From Acidimicrobiales bacterium (lineage in GTDB: Bacteria; Actinomycetota; Actinomycetes; Mycobacteriales; QHCE01): a stretch of DNA of 41,407 nucleotides. Position 1 is the stretch's first letter. Each line of letters starts with the position of its first letter. This document shows, piece after piece, positions 7,684 to 15,172 of the stretch. The stretch spans positions 1 to 41,407 of the forward strand of contig QHCE01000033.1 of the NCBI GenBank assembly GCA_003243955.1, read 5' to 3'. The position numbers were made by a program, and so were the translations under genes. The notes under the pieces are model-generated. The model saw only the letters and a program-made list of their open reading frames with translations, did no database searches and was not told the origin of the DNA.

Positions 7684-7705
7684 GCGGTAGTGCTAGCCAG
7701 ACCGC
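7684..7705. terminator. Weak hairpin between convergent genes
   Basis: GCGGT (7684-7688) and ACCGC (7701-7705) can pair around a 12-base loop, followed by AAATTTG. It lies in the 101-bp gap between the convergent ArsR and pentapeptide genes and could act as a bidirectional terminator. The stem is only five pairs. Confidence 0.25.
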
Positions 7706-7741
7706 AAATTTGCCGAGGGAGCTGTGGTTCGTCAGTGATCA

Positions 7742-8434
7742 CTATCGTTCGTCATCGATGCTGATAGCTGAGTCAGCGAATAGCGCCACCGACATGTCCA
7801 TCAATTGATCTTGGCTGATCACGACTCCCTCCAGTGCGGACGCCCCCTTGAGATCCCACAAGACGGAACCATGCAACCGCAGCCCGTCCATCGAGGCCTG
7901 AGTGTAGTTCGCGGAGGACAGGTTGCTGTCATAGATCCGGGTATCGGCGAAGTCCCCGCCGTAGAAATCCGCCTCTCGAAGATCGCAGGCGAGAAACTCT
8001 AGTCGCTTCCCTTTGGTCATACGCAGGTTCGCTAAGTCGAGCTTGCAACTCGAGAACAACACGTCCTCTATCTTCGAGCCGCCAAAGACCATGCCGCTCA
8101 TCCGACACTCCTGAAACTCGACTCGACTCAGACTGCTCTCTTCAATGATCACCCCGGAAAGATCACAGTTCTCGAACACGACATTTCTGCAGTGCAGCCG
8201 CCGGAAACGCCGACCGATCAGCTGGCCGCCGTTCCATCGCATATTGGTTAGTTCAGCATTTTCTACGATGTCTCCGCCCGGTTCTCCCCCCAGGTTTCCT
8301 GTGGCGTAGACGCCGTCTAGAGCAGCGCCGCTGACCAAATCCTCACGTGCTGGCTTGAGTTCGTCAGGCAAGTGCGCCGCCCACCTACTCTTTGGGGCTG
8401 CTCGCCGATTCTTGCCTCCACGCTGTGTCACCAT
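7742..8434 (-). CDS. Pentapeptide-repeat protein
   Basis: 230 residues. From about residue 55 to 200 the sequence follows the A(D/N)LXX-type five-residue periodicity with Leu/Phe/Met at the central position. Examples are AELTNMRWNGGQLIGRRF, VVFENCDLSGVIIEESSLSR, MVFGGSKIEDVLFSSCKLDLANLRM, LACDLREADFYGGDFADTRIYDSNLSSANYTQASMDGLRL. These fold as a right-handed quadrilateral beta-helix. A basic N-terminus (QRGGKNRRAAPKSRW) precedes it and an acidic tail ends it (SISIDDER). MfpA/Qnr-type members mimic DNA and protect gyrase from quinolones, but the many charged positions and the basic N-terminus here do not establish that role. Monocistronic, convergent with ArsR. Confidence 0.85.
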   Translation of the reverse strand: MVTQRGGKNRRAAPKSRWAAHLPDELKPAREDLVSGAALDGVYATGNLGGEPGGDIVENAELTNMRWNGGQLIGRRFRRLHCRNVVFENCDLSGVIIEESSLSRVEFQECRMSGMVFGGSKIEDVLFSSCKLDLANLRMTKGKRLEFLACDLREADFYGGDFADTRIYDSNLSSANYTQASMDGLRLHGSVLWDLKGASALEGVVISQDQLMDMSVALFADSAISIDDER

Positions 8435-8490
8435 GTCTGTAAAACTACGGGGCAGACTGACAGAAGGCGAATCGGTCTGCAGTAAAAGAC

Positions 8491-8523
8491 GGCTACCTAC
8501 CCGCTGATGACGGGTAGGTAGCC
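8491..8523 (-). terminator. Rho-independent terminator downstream of the small secreted protein gene
   Basis: GGCTACCTACCCG (8491-8503) and CGGGTAGGTAGCC (8511-8523) form a perfect 13-bp stem with a 7-base loop. On the minus strand it begins 33 bases after the stop of the secreted-protein gene and is followed by GTCTTTTACTG, a short U-rich run. It separates that gene from the next leftward gene. Confidence 0.8.
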
Positions 8524-8555
8524 GCGCGACGGTAAGTGCATAGCAAGCGGCGGAA

Positions 8556-8924
8556 TTAGCCCCATTGCTCCCCGGGTGCGCACTGCCTCAGGGAGGCGAT
8601 AGCAGTAGAGTAAGTGTTGATGTAGCCTCTGGCGCCGTACCCATTGGGGTCGCCAAAATCATCAATGAGCAACCAGTCGGCACCGGGATTATCAAGGTCG
8701 GCGGCCCAGCAGCGGACTGGCGTCTGACGGCCTGCAGTGCAATAGCCACGGATCGGATCGCGGTTGGTCGGTCCAGTCCGGATGGCACCAGAATTGGAAC
8801 CGTAGGAAACGCATTCGCCGATTCGATCGCCCGGCTGATTGGCTGACGCTGGGCCTGCACCCATAACCGCTGCGAATCCTGTGGTGGCGGCGAGAACCGC
8901 CACCACAATCACACCTTTAAGCAT
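8556..8924 (-). CDS. Small secreted SH3-like protein
   Basis: 122 residues from ATG 8924, which has GAGAGGAAAAC directly upstream; the longer frame to 9128 has no signal peptide and covers promoter DNA. A Sec signal peptide is evident (MLKGVIVVAVLAATTGFAAVMG, cleavage near ASA-NQ). The mature part has Cys residues at C39, C63, C74 and C113, consistent with disulfides, and W-L-L-I-D-D-F-G-D-P...G-Y-I-N-T-Y resembling the last strands of bacterial SH3-like domains in actinobacterial exported proteins. Likely binds wall or extracellular ligand; no enzyme motif. Followed by a strong terminator, so it is monocistronic. Confidence 0.8.
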   Translation of the reverse strand: MLKGVIVVAVLAATTGFAAVMGAGPASANQPGDRIGECVSYGSNSGAIRTGPTNRDPIRGYCTAGRQTPVRCWAADLDNPGADWLLIDDFGDPNGYGARGYINTYSTAIASLRQCAPGEQWG

Positions 8925-9172
8925 TGTTTTCCTCTCGATAGACCTGTGCCGACCGTACCTGCTGTCGCAAGTTGTGGCTCGTTTTTTGAAAATGTGGACT
9001 GCCTGCCCCTGATCGGGATACCCGCTGGGACAGTCGCAAGTTGCCGCCTGTGCGTTACTCTGGATGGTAGGCCGTGACTGGCGCTGGGGTGGGTCACCAT
9101 CAGGGAGCGGCCCGACGACTTTCGTCACTGCCGTGCGCCTGGGCGACTCGCGACGACGCGTAGGAGCAGCCC

Positions 9173-10054
9173 GTGACCGCCACTAGAACCGCCCGTCTGT
9201 TGGACGGCGCCAATTGCGCGCAACGCATCATCGAGCGCGCCGCCGCTGCCGCGGCGACTATCACCGAAAGCACCGGGACCGTTCCGTGCCTTGCGACGGT
9301 GCTAGTCGGCGAGGACCCCGCGTCGGTGACCTACGTTCGGATGAAGCAATCCCGTTGCCGCAAGAACGGCATCCGATCCCGTGATGTCCCTGTGCCGGCG
9401 ACCACTACCACGGCGGAGCTGGTGGAGATCGTGGCAGAACTGTCGCTTGACCCGGATGTGCATGGCATCTTGCTTCAGCACCCGGTCGGTTCCCATATCG
9501 ATGAACGCGCCGCGTTCGAGGCCATCGCTCCGCACAAGGATGTCGACGGCGTTACCCTGGCCTCGTTCGCTGCCATGAGCTTTGGGCTTCCCGGATTCGT
9601 CTCGTGTACCCCCGGTGGCATCATCCGGTTGCTCAAGGACTACAGCATTAACGTAGCTGGCATGAACGCTGTGGTCGTAGGCAGAAGCGCGATCCTCGGC
9701 AAGCCGGTAGGCATGCTGCTGCTTGCCGCCGACGCCACAGTGACCTACTGCCATTCGCGAACCCGCAATCTTCCCTCGGTTGTTCGGGAGGCCGACCTTG
9801 TGATCGCCGCGGTGGGGCGCCCCAATTTCATCCAAGGCGGGGATATCAAGCCGGGTGCGGTAGTCATTGACGCTGGCTACAACCCCGGCAACGTCGGCGA
9901 CGTCGACTTTACGAGCGCCAGGTTGCGAGCCAGCTGGATCACACCGGTTCCAGGCGGCGTCGGGCCGATGACCATTGCGATGCTCATGGAGCAGACCGTT
10001 CACGCGGCCGCGCACCAGCTAGGAGTGGCCTCCGAGTCATTGATGCCGGCCTAG
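9173..10054 (+). CDS. folD: Bifunctional methylenetetrahydrofolate dehydrogenase/cyclohydrolase
   Basis: 293 residues, the FolD length. GTG start with AGGAG upstream. It interconverts 5,10-methylene-THF and 10-formyl-THF using NADP in the cytosol. Visible signatures: Y54-x3-K58 of the catalytic site (SVTYVRMK), DVDGV for substrate binding, the Rossmann motif VVVGRSAILGKPVGMLLL, and the C-terminal PVPGGVGPMTIAMLMEQT. The usual VQLPLP segment reads LLQHPVG: the Gln is kept but the following positions differ, marking a divergent clade and possibly a second folD copy of the genome. Stop codon TAG shares the CTAG tetranucleotide with the stop of the convergent MFS gene. Confidence 0.92.
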   Translation: MTATRTARLLDGANCAQRIIERAAAAAATITESTGTVPCLATVLVGEDPASVTYVRMKQSRCRKNGIRSRDVPVPATTTTAELVEIVAELSLDPDVHGILLQHPVGSHIDERAAFEAIAPHKDVDGVTLASFAAMSFGLPGFVSCTPGGIIRLLKDYSINVAGMNAVVVGRSAILGKPVGMLLLAADATVTYCHSRTRNLPSVVREADLVIAAVGRPNFIQGGDIKPGAVVIDAGYNPGNVGDVDFTSARLRASWITPVPGGVGPMTIAMLMEQTVHAAAHQLGVASESLMPA

Positions 10055-11565
10055 CTCGCCTCGGAGTAAACGGGTTCCGCTGTAGCTGGCTCGGGCTCGA
10101 CCTCCGGTTCTTTCTTGGTCTGACGCTCGGATTGCAGCACCGTCAGGGTGATGGCGATGGCGGCAACAACGAATCCAACCCCGACCCAGAACGCCAAATG
10201 GTAGCCGTTCGTCAACGCCACCGGGATGGACTGTCCGTCGGAAATCAGGTCCTTGCTCCGGGAGGCTGACAGCGTCGCGAGCACCGCCAAGCCCAACGCG
10301 GCGCCGACCTGCGCTGTCGTGTTGATCAAGCCGGAGGCCAGTCCCGCGTCACCCGGCGTAGCGCCCGACATTGCCAGCGTCATGAGTGCCGGGAAACAGA
10401 GGCCGGAGCCGGTACCGAACAGGATCATCACCGGCAAGATGTGGGTCACGTAGCTGCCGTCGACGGGCGCCCGCGTGAACAGGACGAGCCCCGCCAAGAT
10501 CAGCACAAGCCCGGGGAACAGTGCCACTTTCGCGCTGAAGCGCATGATCAGTCGCTCGGAATAACGGATCGACATTAGCCCCATCATGATCGTGGTAGGC
10601 AGGAACGCTAAGCCGATTTCCAGGGCGTCGTAGCGGAGCACCCGCTGTAGGTACAGCGAACCGAGGAAAAACATTCCGAACATTCCCGAAACCATCAGCG
10701 CCGTTACCGCGTTCCCTCCCGTGACGTTGCGTGACCGGAAGATTCGCAGCGGTATCAACGGTCGCCGCGTAGTCGCTTCACGAGCCACGAAGGCTACAAG
10801 TAGAGCGACCGATAGAGCACCCAGCCCAAGCGTGCGGCCCGCCGTCCAGCCGTAGTCAGCGGCCGGCTTGACGATTGTGTAGACGCCAAGCATCAGGGCG
10901 CTAGTGATCAGGACCGCGCCCGGAATGTCTGCCCCTTTACTGATGCCGATGCCTTTGTCTGCGGGGAGCAGGCGCCTGGCGAGCACCGCCGTTCCGATAC
11001 CGATCGGAATGTTGACGAAAAAGATCCAGTGGTAGTTAAGCGCTTGGGTCAAGACGCCCCCGGCTAACAGCCCCACCGAGCCGCCGGCGGAAGCAACGAA
11101 GGCGTACACACCGATCGCCTTTGCCTGCTCCCGAGGTTCGGGAAACATCGTGACGATCATGCCCAAAATCACCGCTGAGGTCATCGCACCGCCAATGCCC
11201 TGGAGGAAGCGGGCTCCGACAAGCAGCCACTGACTTTGCGCAACCCCGCACAGCAGTGAGGCCGCGGTGAAAATGCCCAGGCCAACCAGGAAGATTTTCC
11301 GCCGCCCGATCAAATCGCCCAGCCGTCCAGCTAGCAACAGCAGGCCACCGAAGGCGATGAGGTAGGCGTTGACTACCCAAGCGAGGCTTGATTGGGAGAA
11401 GCCAAGATCGTCTTGAATGGATGGGAGGGCCACGTTCACCACCGTGACATCAAGCACGATCATCAGCATTCCTACGCACAACACGTAGAGCGCAACCCAG
11501 CGCGAACGATCCTGTTCTCTGGTCTGTGGCGAGTCCTGTCTAGTTAGTTCGACAGTCTCGATCAT
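10051..11565 (-). CDS. DHA2-family MFS drug exporter (EmrB/QacA type, 14 helices)
   Basis: 504 residues from ATG 11565, preceded by AGGAG at eight bases. The length and about 14 hydrophobic segments fit DHA2. Motifs: antiporter motif D1 LDVTVVNVALPSIQDDLG in helix 1, motif A GRLGDLIGRRKIFLVGL between helices 2 and 3, motif C-like GGSVGLLAGGVL in helix 5, and SGLINTTAQVGAALGLAVL late in the protein. Such proteins export cationic dyes, quinolones or antibiotics in exchange for protons. The acidic tail (EPEVEPEPATAEP) is cytoplasmic. No regulator is adjacent; it is divergent from the PAP2-like gene and tail-to-tail with folD with a 4-bp overlap. Confidence 0.92.
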   Translation of the reverse strand: MIETVELTRQDSPQTREQDRSRWVALYVLCVGMLMIVLDVTVVNVALPSIQDDLGFSQSSLAWVVNAYLIAFGGLLLLAGRLGDLIGRRKIFLVGLGIFTAASLLCGVAQSQWLLVGARFLQGIGGAMTSAVILGMIVTMFPEPREQAKAIGVYAFVASAGGSVGLLAGGVLTQALNYHWIFFVNIPIGIGTAVLARRLLPADKGIGISKGADIPGAVLITSALMLGVYTIVKPAADYGWTAGRTLGLGALSVALLVAFVAREATTRRPLIPLRIFRSRNVTGGNAVTALMVSGMFGMFFLGSLYLQRVLRYDALEIGLAFLPTTIMMGLMSIRYSERLIMRFSAKVALFPGLVLILAGLVLFTRAPVDGSYVTHILPVMILFGTGSGLCFPALMTLAMSGATPGDAGLASGLINTTAQVGAALGLAVLATLSASRSKDLISDGQSIPVALTNGYHLAFWVGVGFVVAAIAITLTVLQSERQTKKEPEVEPEPATAEPVYSEAS

Positions 11566-11648
11566 CGCGATATCTCCTGGGGGTAGAGGTAAACCTGTGG
11601 GGGAGCGCACAGAGTGATTATAAGGTCAGTGGTGGAGAATGAGCACTC

Positions 11649-12269
11649 GTGACCACTAGCTCTGACGGCCTCGTTCGGAAGCCTACTACGCCTGCCGAAC
11701 GAGCGGCCAAAATCGTTTCCGAAATTCTTTCCCCTTACATTGTGCTCATAGCGCTGCCCGTAGCCACCGCTTACTACGCCACTGAAAGCCTGCCATCGGC
11801 AATAGGTTGGGGGCTTCTCGTCGCTGGTTGTGTGAGCTTTCTGCCCTTAGGTCTTATTAGTTACGGTGCGAAGAAGGGCTTATGGGAGGGGAAATTCGTC
11901 CGCAACCGTGAGGGCCGTTTTGTTCCTCTCCTCATTTGCATCGCCAGTGTCGGTCTTGCCCTGGGGCTTCTTGCCTTCTTCCATGCGCCGGGTTTACTTA
12001 CCACACTGGCGCTCACGTTGTTGGCGATCAGCCTGTCGTGTCTGCTGATTACCCAGTGGTGGAAGATTTCCCTCCACGCCGCCGCTTCAGCCGCCGCTGT
12101 GGTTGTAATGCAGATCCTTTACGGCTGGCCGCTTGCCCTGCTGTGGCCCCTGGTAGCCGCGGTTTGCTGGTCCCGTGTCGTGCTGCGCGATCACACCGCC
12201 GCGCAAGTCCTCGCCGGGGTGCTTCTGGGAGCCGTTTTGGCAGGGACAATCTTCATCACACTCCGCTGA
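11649..12269 (+). CDS. PAP2-like integral membrane protein
   Basis: 206 residues with about six membrane segments. Three weakened PAP2 phosphatase motifs appear in order: KFVRNREGRFVP for motif 1 (spacing off by one), KISLHAAASAA for motif 2 (PSGH replaced by ISLH), and SRVVLRDHTAAQVLAG for motif 3 (S-R-x5-H kept, the terminal Asp replaced by Gln). Both catalytic His positions survive, so lipid-phosphate phosphatase activity is possible; the changed residues may mean altered specificity. Homologues act on undecaprenyl or phosphatidyl phosphates at the membrane. GTG start 11649; GGAGA lies about 11 bases upstream. Divergent from the DHA2 exporter with an 83-bp gap. Confidence 0.75.
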   Translation: MTTSSDGLVRKPTTPAERAAKIVSEILSPYIVLIALPVATAYYATESLPSAIGWGLLVAGCVSFLPLGLISYGAKKGLWEGKFVRNREGRFVPLLICIASVGLALGLLAFFHAPGLLTTLALTLLAISLSCLLITQWWKISLHAAASAAAVVVMQILYGWPLALLWPLVAAVCWSRVVLRDHTAAQVLAGVLLGAVLAGTIFITLR

Positions 12270-12465
12270 TCGTGGGGTACGGCACGGCTGAGCTAGCTTT
12301 TACAGCACGCGCGACTCAAACTTTACTGGGCCAGCTACTTGCTCGTACGGCCTAGACGGAGAAATGTCAGACCCTGCAGCCATGCTGAATCCTCCAGAGA
12401 GCCTCACTCGCCCGTTTCTCGGCGGCTCGAGCGGTTTCCGAAATGTACATGAAAGGATCAACGTC

Positions 12466-13248
12466 ATGCTCACGACCGACTACGCTCCAGGTAAACCTAA
12501 CTGGATTGACCTCGGCTCTCCTAACATCGAGGCCGCCGCTGAGTTCTACAGCGCGCTGTTTGGCTGGCAGTTCCAATCCGCCGGGCCCGATGCCGGTGGT
12601 TACGGCATGTTTGTCCTCAATGGCAAGACCGTCGCGGCTATCGGGCCGCTCACCGAGCAAGGGGCTAACTCGGCATGGACTGTGTACTTCCACACTAGTG
12701 ACGCCGAGGCCACCGCGCAGAACGTGGCAAAAGAAGGGGGAGCCGTTCGTTTCGGACCGTTCGATGTGTTTGATCAGGGACGAATGGCCGGCTTCGCTGA
12801 CCCTAGTGGCGCGCAGTTCGCTGTCTGGCAGCCCGAAAAGAATCAGGGCCTGGAAGCGGTGACATTACCCAACACGCTGTTTTGGACCGAGCTGCACACC
12901 ACAGATCCGCCCACGGCGAAGGCTTTTTACCGCTCAGTATTCAACTGGGCTTTCGAAGATATGCCGATGGATGGATTTACCTACACCATCGTACGGCCCT
13001 CCGATACCGGTCAGGAAGCTAGCCAGGGCGGGGTCATGGGAATAAACGAGGATATGCGTAAAGCGGGAATGCAGTCACGGTGGCAGCCGTACTTCCAGGT
13101 GACCGACTGCGACGCTGTAGTCGCCACAGCCACGAAACAGGGCGGCGAAGCGCTCATGCAGCCCGCGGACCTCGAGGGAGTCGGCCGCATGGCCGCACTC
13201 GCAGACCCCTTCGGTGCGCCTTTCTCGGTCATTACCCCGGCGGCTTGA
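12466..13248 (+). CDS. Double VOC-domain protein, Cfp30B-like
   Basis: 260 residues from ATG 12466, with AAAGGA upstream; the frame from 12364 adds 34 residues foreign to the family. Two tandem glyoxalase-fold modules are clear. Module 1 is PNWIDLGSPNIEAAAEFYSALFGW to GRMAGFADPSGAQFAVWQ (about 10-125). Module 2 is TLFWTELHTTDPPTAKAFYRSVFNW to GRMAALADPFGAPFSVI (about 135-258). The layout and the 'PNWxDL...FYxxLFGW' start match the mycobacterial Cfp30B (Rv0577) group, single-chain VOC proteins proposed to act on methylglyoxal or bind small ligands. Metal ligands cannot be assigned with certainty. No linked regulator. Confidence 0.88.
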   Translation: MLTTDYAPGKPNWIDLGSPNIEAAAEFYSALFGWQFQSAGPDAGGYGMFVLNGKTVAAIGPLTEQGANSAWTVYFHTSDAEATAQNVAKEGGAVRFGPFDVFDQGRMAGFADPSGAQFAVWQPEKNQGLEAVTLPNTLFWTELHTTDPPTAKAFYRSVFNWAFEDMPMDGFTYTIVRPSDTGQEASQGGVMGINEDMRKAGMQSRWQPYFQVTDCDAVVATATKQGGEALMQPADLEGVGRMAALADPFGAPFSVITPAA

Positions 13249-13399
13249 TGGGAATGAGGTTCGTTGATCATTTTCAAACGCATCGGTCAGCCGAGTGTGG
13301 TTCCGAAAAGAGTGTGTATAGGTCGCTGTCGGAAGCTATGTTGAGGTCTCCGGTGAGCAGTAGTGTCGCTGGCTAACAGCAGCATGATTGGCCACGATA

Positions 13400-13503
13400 A
13401 GAGGTCGCGCCAATAGGTCCCTGCCGGTGTTCTCGTCGCCTTGCCTACCTTCGTAGGCGGCGGCTCCTGTGGTCTTGGCAGATGCCCTATTGGCGCGACC
13501 TCT
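13400..13503. repeat. 104-bp structured element with 18-bp perfect terminal inverted repeats
   Basis: AGAGGTCGCGCCAATAGG (13400-13417) is repeated exactly in inverse orientation at 13486-13503. Inside, CTGCC (13421-13425) can pair with GGCAG (13477-13481), and CGCC-TT-GCCTAC (13437-13448) pairs with GTAGGC-GGCG (13453-13462) around a CTTC loop with a two-base bulge. The whole folds as a nested stem structure. No target-site duplication is visible at the ends. It may be a MITE-like or REP-like palindromic element or the gene for a structured RNA. Confidence 0.7.
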
Positions 13504-13509
13504 ACATGC

Positions 13510-13524
13510 CAGTTGCGCCAACTG
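13510..13524. repeat. Short palindrome CAGTTG-CGC-CAACTG
   Basis: Perfect 6-bp arms with a 3-base loop, extended outward by ATGC/CAT with one bulged C. It lies seven bases to the right of the 104-bp element, and could be part of it or an operator. Confidence 0.45.
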
Positions 13525-13597
13525 CATTTCATGGAGTCGGTAAAATCTATTAGAGCGCGTCTGGGAAATAGTTAGTGAGCTATAGGGATGCGTGTTG

Positions 13598-13664
13598 TGT
13601 CGTCGAACTCGACAGAAACGTGATTTCAGGCTGAAAAACAGCAGTTTTGTCGAGTTCGGCGACA
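13598..13664. repeat. 67-bp inverted-repeat element
   Basis: TGTCGTCGAACTCGACA (13598-13614) and TGTCGAGTTCGGCGACA (13648-13664) are reverse complements at 16 of 17 positions; the single mismatch would be a G-U pair in RNA on one strand. The interior contains the palindrome TTTCAG-G-CTGAAA (13624-13636). It therefore folds into a long stem with an inner hairpin. No T-tract follows, so it is not an obvious terminator. Confidence 0.65.
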
Positions 13665-14148
13665 GGTGTGTTGAAAGTCAGGCCACCGCCTCGCCAGTTT
13701 CCAGACGCGCACTTAGAGGGTGACCAGTCGCCATCAGCGTTGGCCGAGGTGTGAGTGTTCATGACGGTCACGGCTTGCGAAGGAATATCAGTGATGAGCA
13801 CGCCATGCATCCAGGCGCCAGGGCTCGATACCTATCGGCGAAGGACCGATCCCAAACTGCACCCCCCGCGTATTGATCGATAAAACATCCACCTCCGCCA
13901 CGCCCAGATTATTCAACACTAAAACGCGAGATGTCCACCCAAAGGACTAAGGGAAGCGAACCGTTGAACCGTGTAAGTTCGGGGAGGCCGGTTTTCACCC
14001 GATGCCGATGCCTTTCCGGTTGGGGAGCGTCGACAGGCAGCTTCACTGGCTGTTGCTCATGCCAGGAAATCGCACGCGTGGGGTGTTGTGGGCGCGCATT
14101 GCGACCGCCACTTAGCTTGTAGACGCAGAAGGGTTGGATTAAAGAACA

Positions 14149-15108
14149 TTGAATGAAAAAACCGCATTCAGGCCAACAGCGCTCGGAATGGGTGGTTCGG
14201 AGCTGGCGCAGCACCCGGCCAGCTACGTCACTCGCAAGCTGCCCCATGTGACACTGGTGTTTTGGATTTTGAAGATCGCCGCGACGACGCTGGGGGAGAC
14301 TGGTGGTGATCTTCTCGCGCAGACGCTCAAGATTGGTTATCTGACCAGCACGCTCATCTTCTTCGCGATGTTCCTGGTCAGCGTGGTGTTTCAGCTAAGG
14401 GCCCGCCGGTTTCATCCAGCGATCTTCTGGACGGTGATCGTGGCGACCAGTACCGCCGGGACCACGATGTCGGACTTCATGAACCGCACCGCCGGGTTGG
14501 GCTACACGCTGGGTGCGCTGATCCTGACTACCTGCCTAGGGGTCATCTTCATGATCTGGTGGCGCAGCGGGCAAACCCTGGACGTGGAAAACGTTGCCAC
14601 CTTCAAAGGAGAATTGCTGTACTGGGTCGCCATCTTGTTCTCCAACACCTTGGGCACCTCCAGTGGCGACTTCCTAGCCGATGATGCTGGTATCGGGTTC
14701 CGCAATGGCTTTCTGCTGCTAGCCGGGATCATGGTGCTGCTCGCGGCCGCGCACTACTTGACCAACATCAACGGCACCCTGTTGTTCTGGATCGCGTTCG
14801 TACTCACCCGGCCCCTTGGCGCCACCGCTGGAGATTCGTTAAGCAAACCGCTTGATCATGGTGGGCTGAACTGGGGCACCAAGGGCACCTCCGCGACGCT
14901 GCTCGGGATCCTGGTGCTGCTGGTGCTCTACCAGATCATGCACCTGCGCCGGCATCCCCTCGAACCGGTTCCGGCACCAGCGAATCGGCGTAGCGGCACC
15001 TCCGAACAGCTCAACGGTGGCAGGGTCGCGCCGGTCCTACAATTAGCCGAGGTGCCGGCTGCCTCAGTCGGCCTGCTGGACGATAGGGGCCGCCGGCATA
15101 GTTCTTGA
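14149..15108 (+). CDS. COG4705-type membrane protein with four internal repeats
   Basis: 319 residues with about eight hydrophobic helices arranged as four two-helix repeats. Each repeat centres on a T-x-x-G-x-x-x-x-D motif: ATTLGETGGDLLAQTL, TSTAGTTMSDFMNRT, SNTLGTSSGDFLADD and TRPLGATAGDSLSKP. This is the pattern of the uncharacterised COG4705 membrane-anchored family found in many bacteria. The conserved acidic and Thr/Ser residues recur at the same place in each repeat, suggesting a polar path or a metal/ion site, but no activity is established here. A non-membrane tail of about 55 residues follows the last helix. The start is uncertain: TTG 14149 is the first possible codon after an in-frame TAA, and ATG 14188 is an alternative; neither has a strong ribosome site. 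Confidence 0.8.
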   Translation: MNEKTAFRPTALGMGGSELAQHPASYVTRKLPHVTLVFWILKIAATTLGETGGDLLAQTLKIGYLTSTLIFFAMFLVSVVFQLRARRFHPAIFWTVIVATSTAGTTMSDFMNRTAGLGYTLGALILTTCLGVIFMIWWRSGQTLDVENVATFKGELLYWVAILFSNTLGTSSGDFLADDAGIGFRNGFLLLAGIMVLLAAAHYLTNINGTLLFWIAFVLTRPLGATAGDSLSKPLDHGGLNWGTKGTSATLLGILVLLVLYQIMHLRRHPLEPVPAPANRRSGTSEQLNGGRVAPVLQLAEVPAASVGLLDDRGRRHSS

Positions 15109-15172
15109 CGCACCGGCCAGTCCAAGGGCATCCTCAATGTATTCAACGAGCGATGAAAAAGAGGTGGCCGAG

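Larger units (their letters stand above)
13249..14148. other. About 900 bp without a convincing gene, rich in inverted repeats
   Basis: Small ORFs on both strands here lack family motifs, credible start sites or conserved composition. What stands out is secondary structure: a 104-bp element at 13400-13503, a short palindrome at 13510-13524 and a 67-bp element at 13598-13664. The stretch from 13670 to 14148 shows nothing I can support. It separates the Cfp30B-like gene from the COG4705-type gene and may hold structured RNA, decayed DNA or small mobile palindromic elements. Confidence 0.6.

Noticed and set aside
9302-10015. 237-codon ORF antisense to folD
   Set aside because: No family features; folD signatures occupy the whole stretch.
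13400-13503. Integron attC site
   Set aside because: The arms are perfect rather than bulged in the attC manner and no RYYYAAC/GTTRRRY core sites occur; no integrase gene is nearby.
13400-13503. IS element remnant
   Set aside because: No transposase-like frame and no direct target duplication at the ends.
13580-13810. 76-codon minus-strand ORF in the gene-free region
   Set aside because: Its C-terminal part is encoded by the inverted-repeat element and no ribosome site or motif supports it.
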